Assembly (NCBI RefSeq): GCF_001027745.1
Contig: NZ_LECU01000006.1
Coordinates: 372,001 to 436,000 of the forward strand
Source: Pedobacter sp. BMA
GTDB taxonomy: Bacteria; Bacteroidota; Bacteroidia; Sphingobacteriales; Sphingobacteriaceae
Reading direction: 5' to 3'
DNA length: 64,000 nt
A program made the position numbers and the translations under genes. Positions 53,993 to 61,611 of this stretch are shown here, piece after piece (the first letter of the stretch is position 1; the number at the start of each line of letters is the position of its first letter). A model generated the notes under the pieces. That model saw only the letters and a program-made list of their open reading frames with translations, was not told where the DNA came from and made no database searches.

Positions 53993-54008
53993 GTGATTTT
54001 ATGTGGTT

Positions 54009-55490
54009 CTAGTTTGCTAATGCTTTTTCTAATATTACTTTCCAGGCCTGATAAACTTCCTCGTAGGCATCAGTATTCTCCGGTGCGATTGATTGAATCA
54101 TTTGCTGATGAACGAAAGCTTCCTCAGTCGTTTTGAATATGCCGGCACCTATTCCCGCACCCAGAGCGGCGCCAACGCTTCCGTCGTTTTCATAAAGCTC
54201 CACTGGAATTCCGGTCACGTCTACAAAGGTTTGTACAAACAAGTCGCTTAAAAATAAGTTGGATTTCCCTGCACGGATCACCTGAGGTTTCATGCCGTTT
54301 TCACGCATAATGTCCAGACCGTAACGAAATGAAAAAGCAATGCCTTCCTGTACTGCCCTGAATATTTCAGCCTGACCATGCAAATTTAAATCGATTCCAA
54401 GGATTTGTGCGCCGGTATACTTGTTGTTCAACATTCTTTCTGCACCATTTCCAAAAGGGAGTACCGTTAGTCCCTTGCTTCCTATTTTAGCGGTTGCTGC
54501 CAGGGCATTCAATTCAGTATAGCTTTTATCTGGTGCAAAGGTATTTCTGGCCCAGCGATACATACTGCCGGTACCGTTAATACAAAGCAGTATTCCGGTA
54601 TGTTTCTGCTTATTGGTATAGGTTACGTGTGCAAAAGTATTTACCCGCGACTGCTTGTCATACGCCAGACCTTCGCTTACGCCGTAAATGACTCCTGAAG
54701 TACCGGCGGTTGCAGCGACTTCTCCGGGTTTTAAAACATTTAATGATAAGGCGTTGTTGGGTTGATCTCCCGATTTATAGGAAACGGGTATACCTGGTGT
54801 TAAACCCAGCTTTTCGGCTATTTCTTCCTGAACGTAGCCATGGGCTGAAAATAGTGGACTAACATGGGGGATGAGGTGTTCCGCAAAACCATAATTTTGC
54901 ATCACCTTCTTCGATATTTCATCTTTTTTAAAATCCCAGAAAATGCCTTCAGATAATGCAGAGACACTGGTTGTAATTTCTCCTGTAAGTTTCATCGCAA
55001 TGAAATCTCCGGGTAACATAATTTTTTCAATGCTTTGATAAATATCGGGTTCGTTTTGCTTTACCCAGGCCAGCTTGGAAGCGGTAAAGTTTCCGGGGGA
55101 ATTAAGTAACGATGACAATGCTTTTTCATGCCCGATTTCATCAAATGCTTTCTTTCCAATTTCTACGGCCCGGCTATCACACCATATGATACTGTCGCGA
55201 AGTACGTTTTGATCTTTATCGACTACCACAAGACCATGCATTTGGTACGCAATGCCTATGGCAGCAATTTCTTTCGGATCGAACTGTTGCGCTGACTTAA
55301 GTTTTAAAATAGCCTCCTGGGTATGGAACCACCAGTCGGCCGGCGACTGTTCTGCCCAACCCGTTTTTAGGGATTTAATTCCTGTTTCTTCGTCGGGATA
55401 CTGAACAGACGCTATACACTTTTGATCAAGTGTTCGGACTACTGAAACTTTTATGGAGGACGTGCCTATATCAATGCCTAATAAAAACAT
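54009..55490 (-). CDS. xylB: Xylulokinase
   Basis: The product is 493 residues from ATG 55490. The frame extends to 55556, but the extra residues carry no family sequence and cover the operator. This FGGY-family kinase has the phosphate-binding 'MFLLGIDIGTSSIKVSVV', 'VKQNEPDIYQSIEKIMLPGD', 'GEVAATAGTSGVIYGVSEG' and C-terminal 'NDGSVGAALGAGIGAGIF'. It phosphorylates xylulose to xylulose-5-phosphate for the pentose phosphate pathway. The gene order xylB-xylA without a linked transporter or regulator implies these are elsewhere. Confidence 0.96.
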   Translation of the reverse strand: MFLLGIDIGTSSIKVSVVRTLDQKCIASVQYPDEETGIKSLKTGWAEQSPADWWFHTQEAILKLKSAQQFDPKEIAAIGIAYQMHGLVVVDKDQNVLRDSIIWCDSRAVEIGKKAFDEIGHEKALSSLLNSPGNFTASKLAWVKQNEPDIYQSIEKIMLPGDFIAMKLTGEITTSVSALSEGIFWDFKKDEISKKVMQNYGFAEHLIPHVSPLFSAHGYVQEEIAEKLGLTPGIPVSYKSGDQPNNALSLNVLKPGEVAATAGTSGVIYGVSEGLAYDKQSRVNTFAHVTYTNKQKHTGILLCINGTGSMYRWARNTFAPDKSYTELNALAATAKIGSKGLTVLPFGNGAERMLNNKYTGAQILGIDLNLHGQAEIFRAVQEGIAFSFRYGLDIMRENGMKPQVIRAGKSNLFLSDLFVQTFVDVTGIPVELYENDGSVGAALGAGIGAGIFKTTEEAFVHQQMIQSIAPENTDAYEEVYQAWKVILEKALAN

Positions 55491-55509
55491 TTTTGATGGG
55501 TATATCTGG

Positions 55510-55529
55510 TTATGCAAACGGTTGCATAA
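55510..55529. promoter_or_regulatory. LacI-family-type operator upstream of xylB-xylA
   Basis: TTATGCAA (55510-55517) and TTGCATAA (55522-55529) form a perfect 8+8 bp palindrome with spacer ACGG. The centre GCAAACGGTTGC matches the GCAAnCGnTTGC core of LacI/GalR-family sites. It sits 20 bases before the xylB ATG, so it likely controls the xyl genes. No LacI-family gene is in the window. Confidence 0.75.
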
Positions 55530-55615
55530 ATGTAAAGGATAAATGATGAATAGCAAAATTTTTTAACGGCTTAATAGTTTTTCATAGTTTTAGCCCGATT
55601 AAATCAATTGAACGA

Positions 55616-55951
55616 ATGGAAGAAATTAATTGGAGCGACTTTGAAAAGGTAGAATTAAGGGTTGGAACGATTATCGGGGCTTTTGAATTTCCTGAAGCCA
55701 GGAGGCCAGCATACAAGCTGCAGGTAGATTTTGGAGAATTTGGCATCAAGACAAGCAGTGCACAAATTACAAAACATTATACCCTTGATGAGCTTAAAGG
55801 GCGCCAGATTGTAGGTGTGGTGAACTTTCCTAAAAAACAGATTGGTAAGTTTATGTCTGAGTTTCTGGTTACGGGTTTTGCTGACGAAAATGGCGATATC
55901 GTGCTGACTACTGTTGAGCGTGAAGTGCCGAACGGCAGCAAATTGATATAG
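55616..55951 (+). CDS. tRNA-binding-domain protein, CsaA-like
   Basis: This 111-residue stand-alone EMAPII/Arc1p-type OB-fold protein has 'FEKVELRVGTIIGAFEFPEA', 'SAQITKHYTLDELKGRQIVG', 'VVNFPKKQIGKFMSEFLVTG' and 'NGSKLI'. CsaA-type proteins bind tRNA and have been described as export-related chaperones. The full length is present and there is no fused synthetase. The next gene, tadA, also acts on tRNA. Confidence 0.92.
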   Translation: MEEINWSDFEKVELRVGTIIGAFEFPEARRPAYKLQVDFGEFGIKTSSAQITKHYTLDELKGRQIVGVVNFPKKQIGKFMSEFLVTGFADENGDIVLTTVEREVPNGSKLI

Positions 55952-56015
55952 CGGCAGGTTGCTACTGGAGGGTGGATTTGTTTTGATTGCAGAGAACTTT
56001 AACCATCTTTGTTTC

Positions 56016-56483
56016 ATGAGTTTTTACAATTTCGAAAATACAGATCCTGAAGAAGAGGATATCCATTATATGAAGCTAGCCCTTGAAGAGGCTAAGAAGG
56101 CTTTAGCGGAAGATGAAATTCCGATTGGGGCAATTGTGGTGAGTAAAAACAGGATTATTGGCCGGGGTTTTAATTTAACCGAAAAGTTTAATGATGTTAC
56201 GGCACATGCAGAAATGCAGGCCTTTACATCAGCGGCACAAACCATAGGAGGTAAATACCTTAAAGATTGTACTTTATATGTTACTGTTGAGCCTTGTGTG
56301 ATGTGTGCCGGTGCAAGTTACTGGACACAGATTGGCAGAATTGTATACGGAGCAAGGGAAGAAAAGCGTGGTTTCATCTCAAAGGGCGCGAGTTTACTGC
56401 ATCCGAAAACAGTTTTAAAGGGCGGGGTGCTGGCTGCTGCATGCGCTGAAATGATGAAAAACTTCTTTGCTAAAAAGAGATAG
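56016..56483 (+). CDS. tadA: tRNA-specific adenosine deaminase / CMP-dCMP-type nucleoside deaminase
   Basis: The product is 155 residues from ATG 56016. An in-frame TTG at 55959 is rejected because the added residues are unlike the family. The zinc deaminase motifs are 'TAHAEMQAF' (HAE) and 'VEPCVMCAGASYWTQIGRIV' (PCxxC), preceded by 'ALAEDEIPIGAIVVSKNRII'. It probably deaminates A34 of tRNA-Arg to inosine. A guanine deaminase-like function is less likely, judging by the HAEM and the size. Confidence 0.88.
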   Translation: MSFYNFENTDPEEEDIHYMKLALEEAKKALAEDEIPIGAIVVSKNRIIGRGFNLTEKFNDVTAHAEMQAFTSAAQTIGGKYLKDCTLYVTVEPCVMCAGASYWTQIGRIVYGAREEKRGFISKGASLLHPKTVLKGGVLAAACAEMMKNFFAKKR

Positions 56484-56567
56484 CCTGCTATTGGTTGCTC
56501 TGCAATGGCTTCAGGGCAAAAAACCATTTGATGATAATAACATGAACAAATCTTAACCTACGAATGT

Positions 56568-56575
56568 TATATTTG
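56568..56575 (+). promoter_or_regulatory. Consensus -7 box of the superoxide dismutase gene
   Basis: TATATTTG matches TAnnTTTG and lies 35 bases before the ATG at 56611, giving a leader of about 30 bases. Confidence 0.5.
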
Positions 56576-56610
56576 CTCTAGAAACATTTTAAAAATTAAA
56601 ACATAAAACT

Positions 56611-57219
56611 ATGGCTTTTGAATTACCTGCGTTACACTACGCAACCGATGCACTAGAACCGCATATTGATAAAACTACCATGGAAATCCACCATGACAAA
56701 CATCACCAGGCTTATGTTACCAACCTGAACAAAGCTGTTGAAGGTAAAGCTGAGGCTAGTTTGAGCATCGAAGAAATCGTAAAAAATATCTCTAAATATC
56801 CTGCTGCAGTTAGAAACAATGGTGGTGGTCATTATAACCACTCTTTGTTCTGGAACATTTTAGGTCCGAACAAAGGCGGTGAGCCAACCGGCGATTTAGC
56901 TAAAGCAATCAATGAAACTTTCGGTTCGTTTGCAGAATTAAAAACTAAATTACAGGAAGCTGGCGCTACACGTTTCGGTTCTGGCTGGGCATGGTTATCA
57001 GTTGGTGCAGACAAAAAACTTCAGGTTTCTTCTACTCCAAACCAGGACAATCCATTAATGGATGTTGCTGAAGTAAAAGGTACACCAATTTTCGGTATCG
57101 ATGTTTGGGAGCATGCTTATTACTTAAAATATCAGAATAAACGCCCTGATTATTTAGCGGCTATCTGGAATGTGGTAAACTGGGATGCTGTTGCTGAACT
57201 TTATAAAAAAGCTTTATAA
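56611..57219 (+). CDS. Iron/manganese superoxide dismutase
   Basis: The 202-residue enzyme has all four metal ligands: His in '[20 protein letters not shown]', His in '[16 protein letters not shown]', and Asp and His in '[20 protein letters not shown]'. It removes superoxide in the cytosol. Metal choice (Fe, Mn or cambialistic) cannot be fixed here. The oxyR gene nearby shows an oxidative-stress neighbourhood, but no operator was identified. Confidence 0.95.
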   Translation: MAFELPALHYATDALEPHIDKTTMEIHHDKHHQAYVTNLNKAVEGKAEASLSIEEIVKNISKYPAAVRNNGGGHYNHSLFWNILGPNKGGEPTGDLAKAINETFGSFAELKTKLQEAGATRFGSGWAWLSVGADKKLQVSSTPNQDNPLMDVAEVKGTPIFGIDVWEHAYYLKYQNKRPDYLAAIWNVVNWDAVAELYKKAL

Positions 57220-57237
57220 GCGATATTCCAATATCAT

Positions 57238-57274
57238 AAGAAAGTCCCGGTGTAAATCGGGACTTTCTTGTTTT
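57238..57274 (+). terminator. Terminator after the superoxide dismutase gene
   Basis: A perfect 12-bp stem, AAGAAAGTCCCG (57238-57249) and CGGGACTTTCTT (57258-57269), with an 8-base loop is followed by GTTTT. Confidence 0.9.
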
Positions 57275-57286
57275 AGGATTATTAGT

Positions 57287-57294
57287 TAACTTTG
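57287..57294 (+). promoter_or_regulatory. Consensus -7 box of the following exported-protein gene
   Basis: TAACTTTG matches TAnnTTTG. A TTG at 57268-57270 (inside the preceding terminator) is at suitable distance for the -33 element, and the ATG follows at 57314. Confidence 0.5.
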
Positions 57295-57313
57295 CGTAAT
57301 TAAACTATTCAAA

Positions 57314-57772
57314 ATGAAGCGGGTTATATTTTTATTCTTAATGATGGTTGGACTAGGTGTTGCTGCAAATGCACAGCAGAATAAAATGCCAACTCCGGAT
57401 GAAATTGCAAAAAAAAACGTAGAGGATTTAGATAAAAGATTAAAGCTCAATGATACCCAGAAAAGCGTAATCTATCGCTATACTTATGAGCAGGCAAAAG
57501 AACAGGCTGAGATGATCAAAAGACAACAGGCTGGTACTTCACGTGAAGAAGATGTGGATAAATTTTATAAACTGCAGAATGAGACCTCAAAAAACATCCG
57601 CGGGGTGTTAAAAGGCTCACAAACAACTGAGTATGATAAGATCATTGAAGAAAGGTTGAGTGGCAAATCTGCCAAGAATAAAAAGAAAAAGAAAAAAGGT
57701 GAGGAAGAAGAGGTAGAAAGCGATATCAAAGGATTGCTATCCGCTCCTCCACTCGAAAAGCAAAATCAGTAG
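57314..57772 (+). CDS. Exported helical protein, hypothetical (Spy/LTXXQ-like size and pattern)
   Basis: The 152-residue protein has a signal peptide (1-21, 'GVAANAQ'). A helical, highly charged mature part follows, with 'DLDKRLKLNDTQKSVIYRYT' resembling the L-T-x-x-Q type helix of Spy-like periplasmic chaperones, then a Lys-rich stretch ('KNKKKKKKGEEEEVE') and a polar tail. Family assignment is tentative. The lysine tract comes from A-rich coding and could be prone to slippage. Confidence 0.7.
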   Translation: MKRVIFLFLMMVGLGVAANAQQNKMPTPDEIAKKNVEDLDKRLKLNDTQKSVIYRYTYEQAKEQAEMIKRQQAGTSREEDVDKFYKLQNETSKNIRGVLKGSQTTEYDKIIEERLSGKSAKNKKKKKKGEEEEVESDIKGLLSAPPLEKQNQ

Positions 57773-57774
57773 GG

Positions 57775-58707
57775 TTAAACCCCTACGATGTCTTTCTTCT
57801 TTTTTTGTTTCATCGTTTTGGGAATGATGGCCAGGATTTCCTCTTTCAGCGCATTAAGCATTCTCTTTTTAATGAAGTTTTTATGCGTTACCAGGCTGAT
57901 TTCACGTACAGGCTCAGGTGATTTAAAGTGACGGATTTTTGATGCCTGCTTTACATTAAGCTCGGCAATGGCCAGTTCTGGCAAAAGCGTAGCACCTCCA
58001 TTCAGGTCGACCATCCTTACCAGTGTTTCTACACTTCCTGTATTATATTCCAAACCCTGCAATCTGTTGTTTCGGGTAGAACGGCAAATATTAAGCACCT
58101 GGTTGCGCATGCAATGGCCTTCGTTCAACAGCCATATATTTTCATCATTAAGGTCTTCTGCGTCTACTGCTTTCTTTTTGTAGAGTTTGCTGTTTTTACT
58201 GATGTAGCCGACAAATGTTTCATAATACATTGGGGTTTCGATGATGTTGGCATCAGTTAGCGGTGTAGCCAGTATTCCACAGTCCAATACACCCGTTTTT
58301 AAATGATGAATGATATCTTCTGTGGTATATTCCCAAATTAATAACTTCAGATCGGGATATTTTTCGAGCATAGCCGAAATTACTTCAGGCAGCAGATAAG
58401 GGGCAATGGTTGGTATAACGCCAATTTTAAGTTCTCCTAAAACATCCTGTTGCTGGCTGCTGATTAATTCTTTAACCTTTCCGCTTTCCTGCAGGATTAT
58501 CCTTGCCTGAGCAATCACCTGGGAGCCTATTTCAGTAGGACTTACGGGCTGTTTGCTTCTGTCGAAGATTTTAACACTTAGTAATTCTTCAAGCTTCTGC
58601 ACCTGCATGCTCAATGTAGGTTGGGTTACAAAGCATTTTTCTGCTGCTGTTACAAAACTTCGGTAAGTATCTACCGCAACAATATATTCAAGCTGAACAA
58701 GTGTCAT
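57775..58707 (-). CDS. oxyR: LysR-type hydrogen peroxide sensor OxyR
   Basis: The 310-residue LysR regulator has an N-terminal winged HTH (1-60, 'TQPTLSMQVQKLEELLSVKI') and a regulatory domain containing the redox pair C199 and C208 in 'NEGHCMRNQVLNICRS'. The position and the spacing of nine match the disulphide switch of the E. coli OxyR. This separates it from other LysR proteins. It should activate peroxide-defence genes when oxidised. It is convergent with the exported-protein gene at 57314, with 2 bases between stops. Confidence 0.93.
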   Translation of the reverse strand: MTLVQLEYIVAVDTYRSFVTAAEKCFVTQPTLSMQVQKLEELLSVKIFDRSKQPVSPTEIGSQVIAQARIILQESGKVKELISSQQQDVLGELKIGVIPTIAPYLLPEVISAMLEKYPDLKLLIWEYTTEDIIHHLKTGVLDCGILATPLTDANIIETPMYYETFVGYISKNSKLYKKKAVDAEDLNDENIWLLNEGHCMRNQVLNICRSTRNNRLQGLEYNTGSVETLVRMVDLNGGATLLPELAIAELNVKQASKIRHFKSPEPVREISLVTHKNFIKKRMLNALKEEILAIIPKTMKQKKKKDIVGV

Positions 58708-58827
58708 ATAGTCAAAATCAATTTAATATCCCAAATATATAAATTTAATTGATTTGTTTTTTGGCGGGTAGCAGAAGCGTTGTGCTTTCCGGGTGTTGCT
58801 GTTTATCCGGCAGTGTAAAAAAGGAAA

Positions 58828-58856
58828 TTGCAATTAGGTATTAAATTGTAAATTTG
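58828..58856 (+). promoter_or_regulatory. Promoter of trmB and following genes
   Basis: TTG (58828-58830, in TTGCAA) and TAAATTTG (58849-58856, exact TAnnTTTG) are separated by 18 bases. The transcript should start near 58862, just before the TTG start codon at 58870. Confidence 0.6.
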
Positions 58857-58869
58857 TAAGAAAAAACTT

Positions 58870-59520
58870 TTGGGTAAAGATAAACTTAGGCGCTTTGCAG
58901 AAATAGAAACTTTTGCAAACGTGTATCAATTAGATCAAGGCAAGGCATTAAAAGGCGAATGGGCGTCAGAACACTTTAAAAACAATAATCCTGTCGTTTT
59001 AGAGCTGGCCTGTGGTAAGGGTGAGTATACTGTTAATCTGGCAACTTTGTTTCCGGATAAAAACTTTATCGGCATTGATTACAAAGGAAACAGAATATGG
59101 CGCGGTGCAAAAACCGCGATTGAGAAACACATCAATAATGTTGCTTTCCTGAGAATACAAATCGAGAACCTGCTCGATTATTTTGAAGATGGCGAAATCG
59201 ATGAGATCTGGATTACCTTTCCTGATCCGCAGCCTCAGGATAGCAGAGAGAAAAAAAGACTTACTTTTCCTGCATTCTTAAACCGTTATAAAGCCGTTCT
59301 GAAAACAGGGGGACATGTAAATTTGAAAACAGATAATGATCAGCTTTACCAATACACTTGCGAGAAGGTAGCAGAATTGGGTTTTAAGATCCATAAAAAT
59401 ACAGATCATTTATATACGTCTGATCTGGTAGATAATGTACTTTCTATAAAAACTTATTACGAGAAAAAGTATTTATTACACGATAAGAATATTAATTACA
59501 TTCAATTTTCATTTGATTAA
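58870..59520 (+). CDS. trmB: tRNA (guanine-N7)-methyltransferase
   Basis: The 216-residue protein starts with TTG. The family N-terminus 'GKDKLRRFAEIETFANVYQL' begins right there and no ATG is available, so TTG is the real start. The SAM motif is 'VLELACGKGEYTVNLATLFP', and the TrmB signature 'DEIWITFPDPQPQDSREKKR' follows, then 'VNLKTDNDQLYQYT'. It methylates G46 in tRNA. Its stop overlaps the next ATG by one base (TAATG), so the downstream DNA-repair-like genes are coupled to it. Confidence 0.95.
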   Translation: MGKDKLRRFAEIETFANVYQLDQGKALKGEWASEHFKNNNPVVLELACGKGEYTVNLATLFPDKNFIGIDYKGNRIWRGAKTAIEKHINNVAFLRIQIENLLDYFEDGEIDEIWITFPDPQPQDSREKKRLTFPAFLNRYKAVLKTGGHVNLKTDNDQLYQYTCEKVAELGFKIHKNTDHLYTSDLVDNVLSIKTYYEKKYLLHDKNINYIQFSFD

Positions 59521-59858
59521 TGGATACCAGCTTTTACGAACAGGTTTATGAGATCGCACGTTTGATTCCAGTCGGGCGGGTAACATCTTATGGAGCTATT
59601 GCTAAAAGTTTAGGCGCAGCAAAGTCATCCAGAATGGTTGGTCATGCAATGGCTTACGCCGGAACGGCGCATCCTAAAGTTCCGGCACACCGGGTGGTAA
59701 ACAGTAGCGGCCTTTTAACAGGGAAGTTTCATTTTGAAACGCCTGATACGATGGAAGCACTGTTGCTTAAGGAAGGCGTTGAAGTCAGGAATGATAAAGT
59801 GGTCAACTTTAAAAAAGTCTTCTGGGATCCGCTTCATGAGATAGATCAGGATCTTTAA
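59520..59858 (+). CDS. Alkyltransferase-like protein (ATL), MGMT fold without the active Cys
   Basis: The 112-residue protein has the MGMT DNA-binding domain ('YEIARLIPVGRVTSYGAIAK', 'SSRMVGHAMAYAG'). The methyl-acceptor motif PCHRV is replaced by 'PAHRVVNSSG': Ala56 stands where Cys should be. Such ATL proteins bind O6-alkylguanine, flip it out and recruit nucleotide excision repair instead of removing the alkyl group. Start overlap with trmB suggests co-expression. Confidence 0.92.
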   Translation: MDTSFYEQVYEIARLIPVGRVTSYGAIAKSLGAAKSSRMVGHAMAYAGTAHPKVPAHRVVNSSGLLTGKFHFETPDTMEALLLKEGVEVRNDKVVNFKKVFWDPLHEIDQDL

Positions 59859-59901
59859 GATTACACATTCAATAAGTCACTCACTCAATAATTAAATTTA
59901 C

Positions 59902-60243
59902 ATGGGCAAATTAGTAGAAGAATTTAACGGCTATCGGGAGAAAATGAACGATAGAATCATGGAGACCGCAAATACAAATATTAAACGGTTTTTTGCGCTG
60001 GATACCACTTCCTATGCAGACGGCGCTTTGGATGTAAAGACCAAAGAGATGCTGGGTTTAGTGGCTTCGATGGTGTTACGTTGTGATGATTGCATTAAGT
60101 ACCATTTAGGCAAATGTTTGGATGCAGGTGTAAACAGCGATGAGATGAATGAAATTTTCATGATTGCTAATCTGGTTGGTGGCAGTATTGTTATTCCGCA
60201 TTACAGACGGGCAGTGGAATATTGGGATGAGTTGAATGGATAA
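59902..60243 (+). CDS. Carboxymuconolactone decarboxylase/AhpD-like protein
   Basis: The 113-residue all-helical protein has the CxxC-type redox motif 'LRCDDCIKYHLGKCLDAGVN', 'DEMNEIFMIANLVGGSIV' and a conserved His ('IPHYRRAVEYW'). The AhpD-like arrangement (Cys-x-x-Cys plus downstream His) suggests peroxide- or thiol-related chemistry, not a decarboxylase. It overlaps the tag gene by 8 bases. Confidence 0.88.
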   Translation: MGKLVEEFNGYREKMNDRIMETANTNIKRFFALDTTSYADGALDVKTKEMLGLVASMVLRCDDCIKYHLGKCLDAGVNSDEMNEIFMIANLVGGSIVIPHYRRAVEYWDELNG

Positions 60244-60799
60244 TATCATTCGCTGCTCGTGGGCATCTTCAGATCCGCTTTACATTAAATACCATGATGA
60301 AGAGTGGGGAAAGGCGGTATACGATGATAAAACGTTGTTTGAGTTCCTGATTCTGGAAGGAGCCCAGGCGGGTTTGAGCTGGATCACTATTCTACGCAGG
60401 CGCGAAAATTATCGTAAGGCCTTTGCTGGTTTTGACGTAGAAAAAGTTGCCTTGTTTGATGATCAGGATGTTGAACGGTTAATGAAAGATGAGGGCATTA
60501 TCCGCAACCGTTTAAAGGTGAACGGGGCAATCACAAATGCCAGGTTATTCCTTTCGATTCAACGAGAGTTCGGCAGTTTTTCTACCTATCTCTGGCAGTT
60601 TATGCCTCAGAACACGCCCATTCAGAATCAAATCAACCAGATGAGTGATGTGCCCGCAAGAACTGAGATATCAGATCAAATCAGTAAAGACATGAAAAAA
60701 CGGGGTTTTAAGTTTTTCGGAACCACGATTTGCTATGCCTTTATGCAGGCAACCGGAATGGTCAATGATCACCTCCTTACCTGCTGTGCCAGATCCTAG
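60236..60799 (+). CDS. tag: DNA-3-methyladenine glycosylase I
   Basis: The 187-residue enzyme has zinc ligands near both ends: Cys7 and His20 in 'RCSWASSDPLYIKYHDEEWG' and 'NDHLLTCCAR' at the end. It also has the family core 'LEGAQAGLSWITILRRRENY' and 'MPQNTPIQNQINQMSDVPAR'. It removes 3-methyladenine from alkylated DNA. The neighbouring ATL gene also handles alkylation damage, so trmB-ATL-AhpD-tag may be a small repair cluster. Confidence 0.95.
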   Translation: MDNIIRCSWASSDPLYIKYHDEEWGKAVYDDKTLFEFLILEGAQAGLSWITILRRRENYRKAFAGFDVEKVALFDDQDVERLMKDEGIIRNRLKVNGAITNARLFLSIQREFGSFSTYLWQFMPQNTPIQNQINQMSDVPARTEISDQISKDMKKRGFKFFGTTICYAFMQATGMVNDHLLTCCARS

Positions 60800-61470
60800 T
60801 TGCTGTTATACGCTTTCACCAGGTTAATTACATCCCTGCTGTTGAATTCGGTACTGCTTTCGATAGTGGCTTTAAGCGCTGGTTTATCTCCCAGCTTTTG
60901 AATCAGAATAGCTTTTACACCAGCTTTTTTATCTTCGTCGGTAATGGCTTTCATCGGTACTTCCTGTAGCGGGCCTGTACCTGGTTTTTCGATAAAGTAT
61001 CGGACTACGGACGCACCTGCCGGAGGTTCAGGAGCAGAATTTCTTCCGCCGCCGATGCTGATTCCACCGCCCATACCCATACCACCAAATCCACCTGTCC
61101 CGGTGCCTATACCTACTGACGGACTAAACCTCACCTTTTTTTGTTTGACTTGTGGTGTCAGCATTCCTCCGCCAAAAGCGTAAAGGTTTACCGTGCCCAT
61201 TTCAATGACCTTCACAAACCGGTACTCAAAATTTTTGCCATTTGCAAAACCCTTGCTGAGGAAACTATTCCCATTCCAGAAGAAATTCTTTACATCCTTA
61301 GCCAGCAAAAATACATCCTTCTCATCGTTTTCACTGATGTACACCGAGTAGTAATCGGTACCCTTTATTGTTCCCCGGATTACTTCATCATTGTTTTTTA
61401 CAACAAAATCCTGAGCAGAAAGCTTAATAAAGGAGATAAGTATAAAAATAGCGGAAAATATAAATTTCAT
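60796..61470 (-). CDS. Exported hypothetical protein with Gly/Met-rich centre
   Basis: The 224-residue protein has a signal peptide (1-19, 'FIKLSAQ'). An N-terminal beta-rich part follows ('FVVKNNDEVIRGTIKGTDYY', 'KDVFLLAKDVKNFFWNGNSF'), then a low-complexity stretch ('GIGTGTGGFGGMGMGGGISI') and a polar C-terminus. No known family is assigned. The N-terminal half resembles small periplasmic proteins with a beta-strand fold. It is convergent with tag; the stops overlap by 4 bases. Confidence 0.7.
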   Translation of the reverse strand: MKFIFSAIFILISFIKLSAQDFVVKNNDEVIRGTIKGTDYYSVYISENDEKDVFLLAKDVKNFFWNGNSFLSKGFANGKNFEYRFVKVIEMGTVNLYAFGGGMLTPQVKQKKVRFSPSVGIGTGTGGFGGMGMGGGISIGGGRNSAPEPPAGASVVRYFIEKPGTGPLQEVPMKAITDEDKKAGVKAILIQKLGDKPALKATIESSTEFNSRDVINLVKAYNSN

Positions 61471-61611
61471 AATCGTATGACTGGTTCACAAATAACGGAA
61501 CTAATTTTGAAATGTTATCATATAATACGACTGAAGATTACATTTAACAGAAGCCCGGAAATTGTGGATAAAGCATTTTACCGGTATGTCTAAATTGGTT
61601 ATTTTTACAAC

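Noticed and set aside
53669..54136. 155-residue plus-strand frame opposite xylA/xylB
   Set aside because: Spans the junction of two certain minus-strand genes and has no coding features of its own.
54009..55556. Longer xylulokinase start at 55556
   Set aside because: The additional 22 residues lie over the LacI-type operator; the sugar-kinase N-terminus begins at ATG 55490.
59860..59900. Simple repeats of CACTCA / TTCAATAA near the AhpD-like gene start
   Set aside because: Short low-complexity words similar to those at 41548-41607; no regular array and no evident function.
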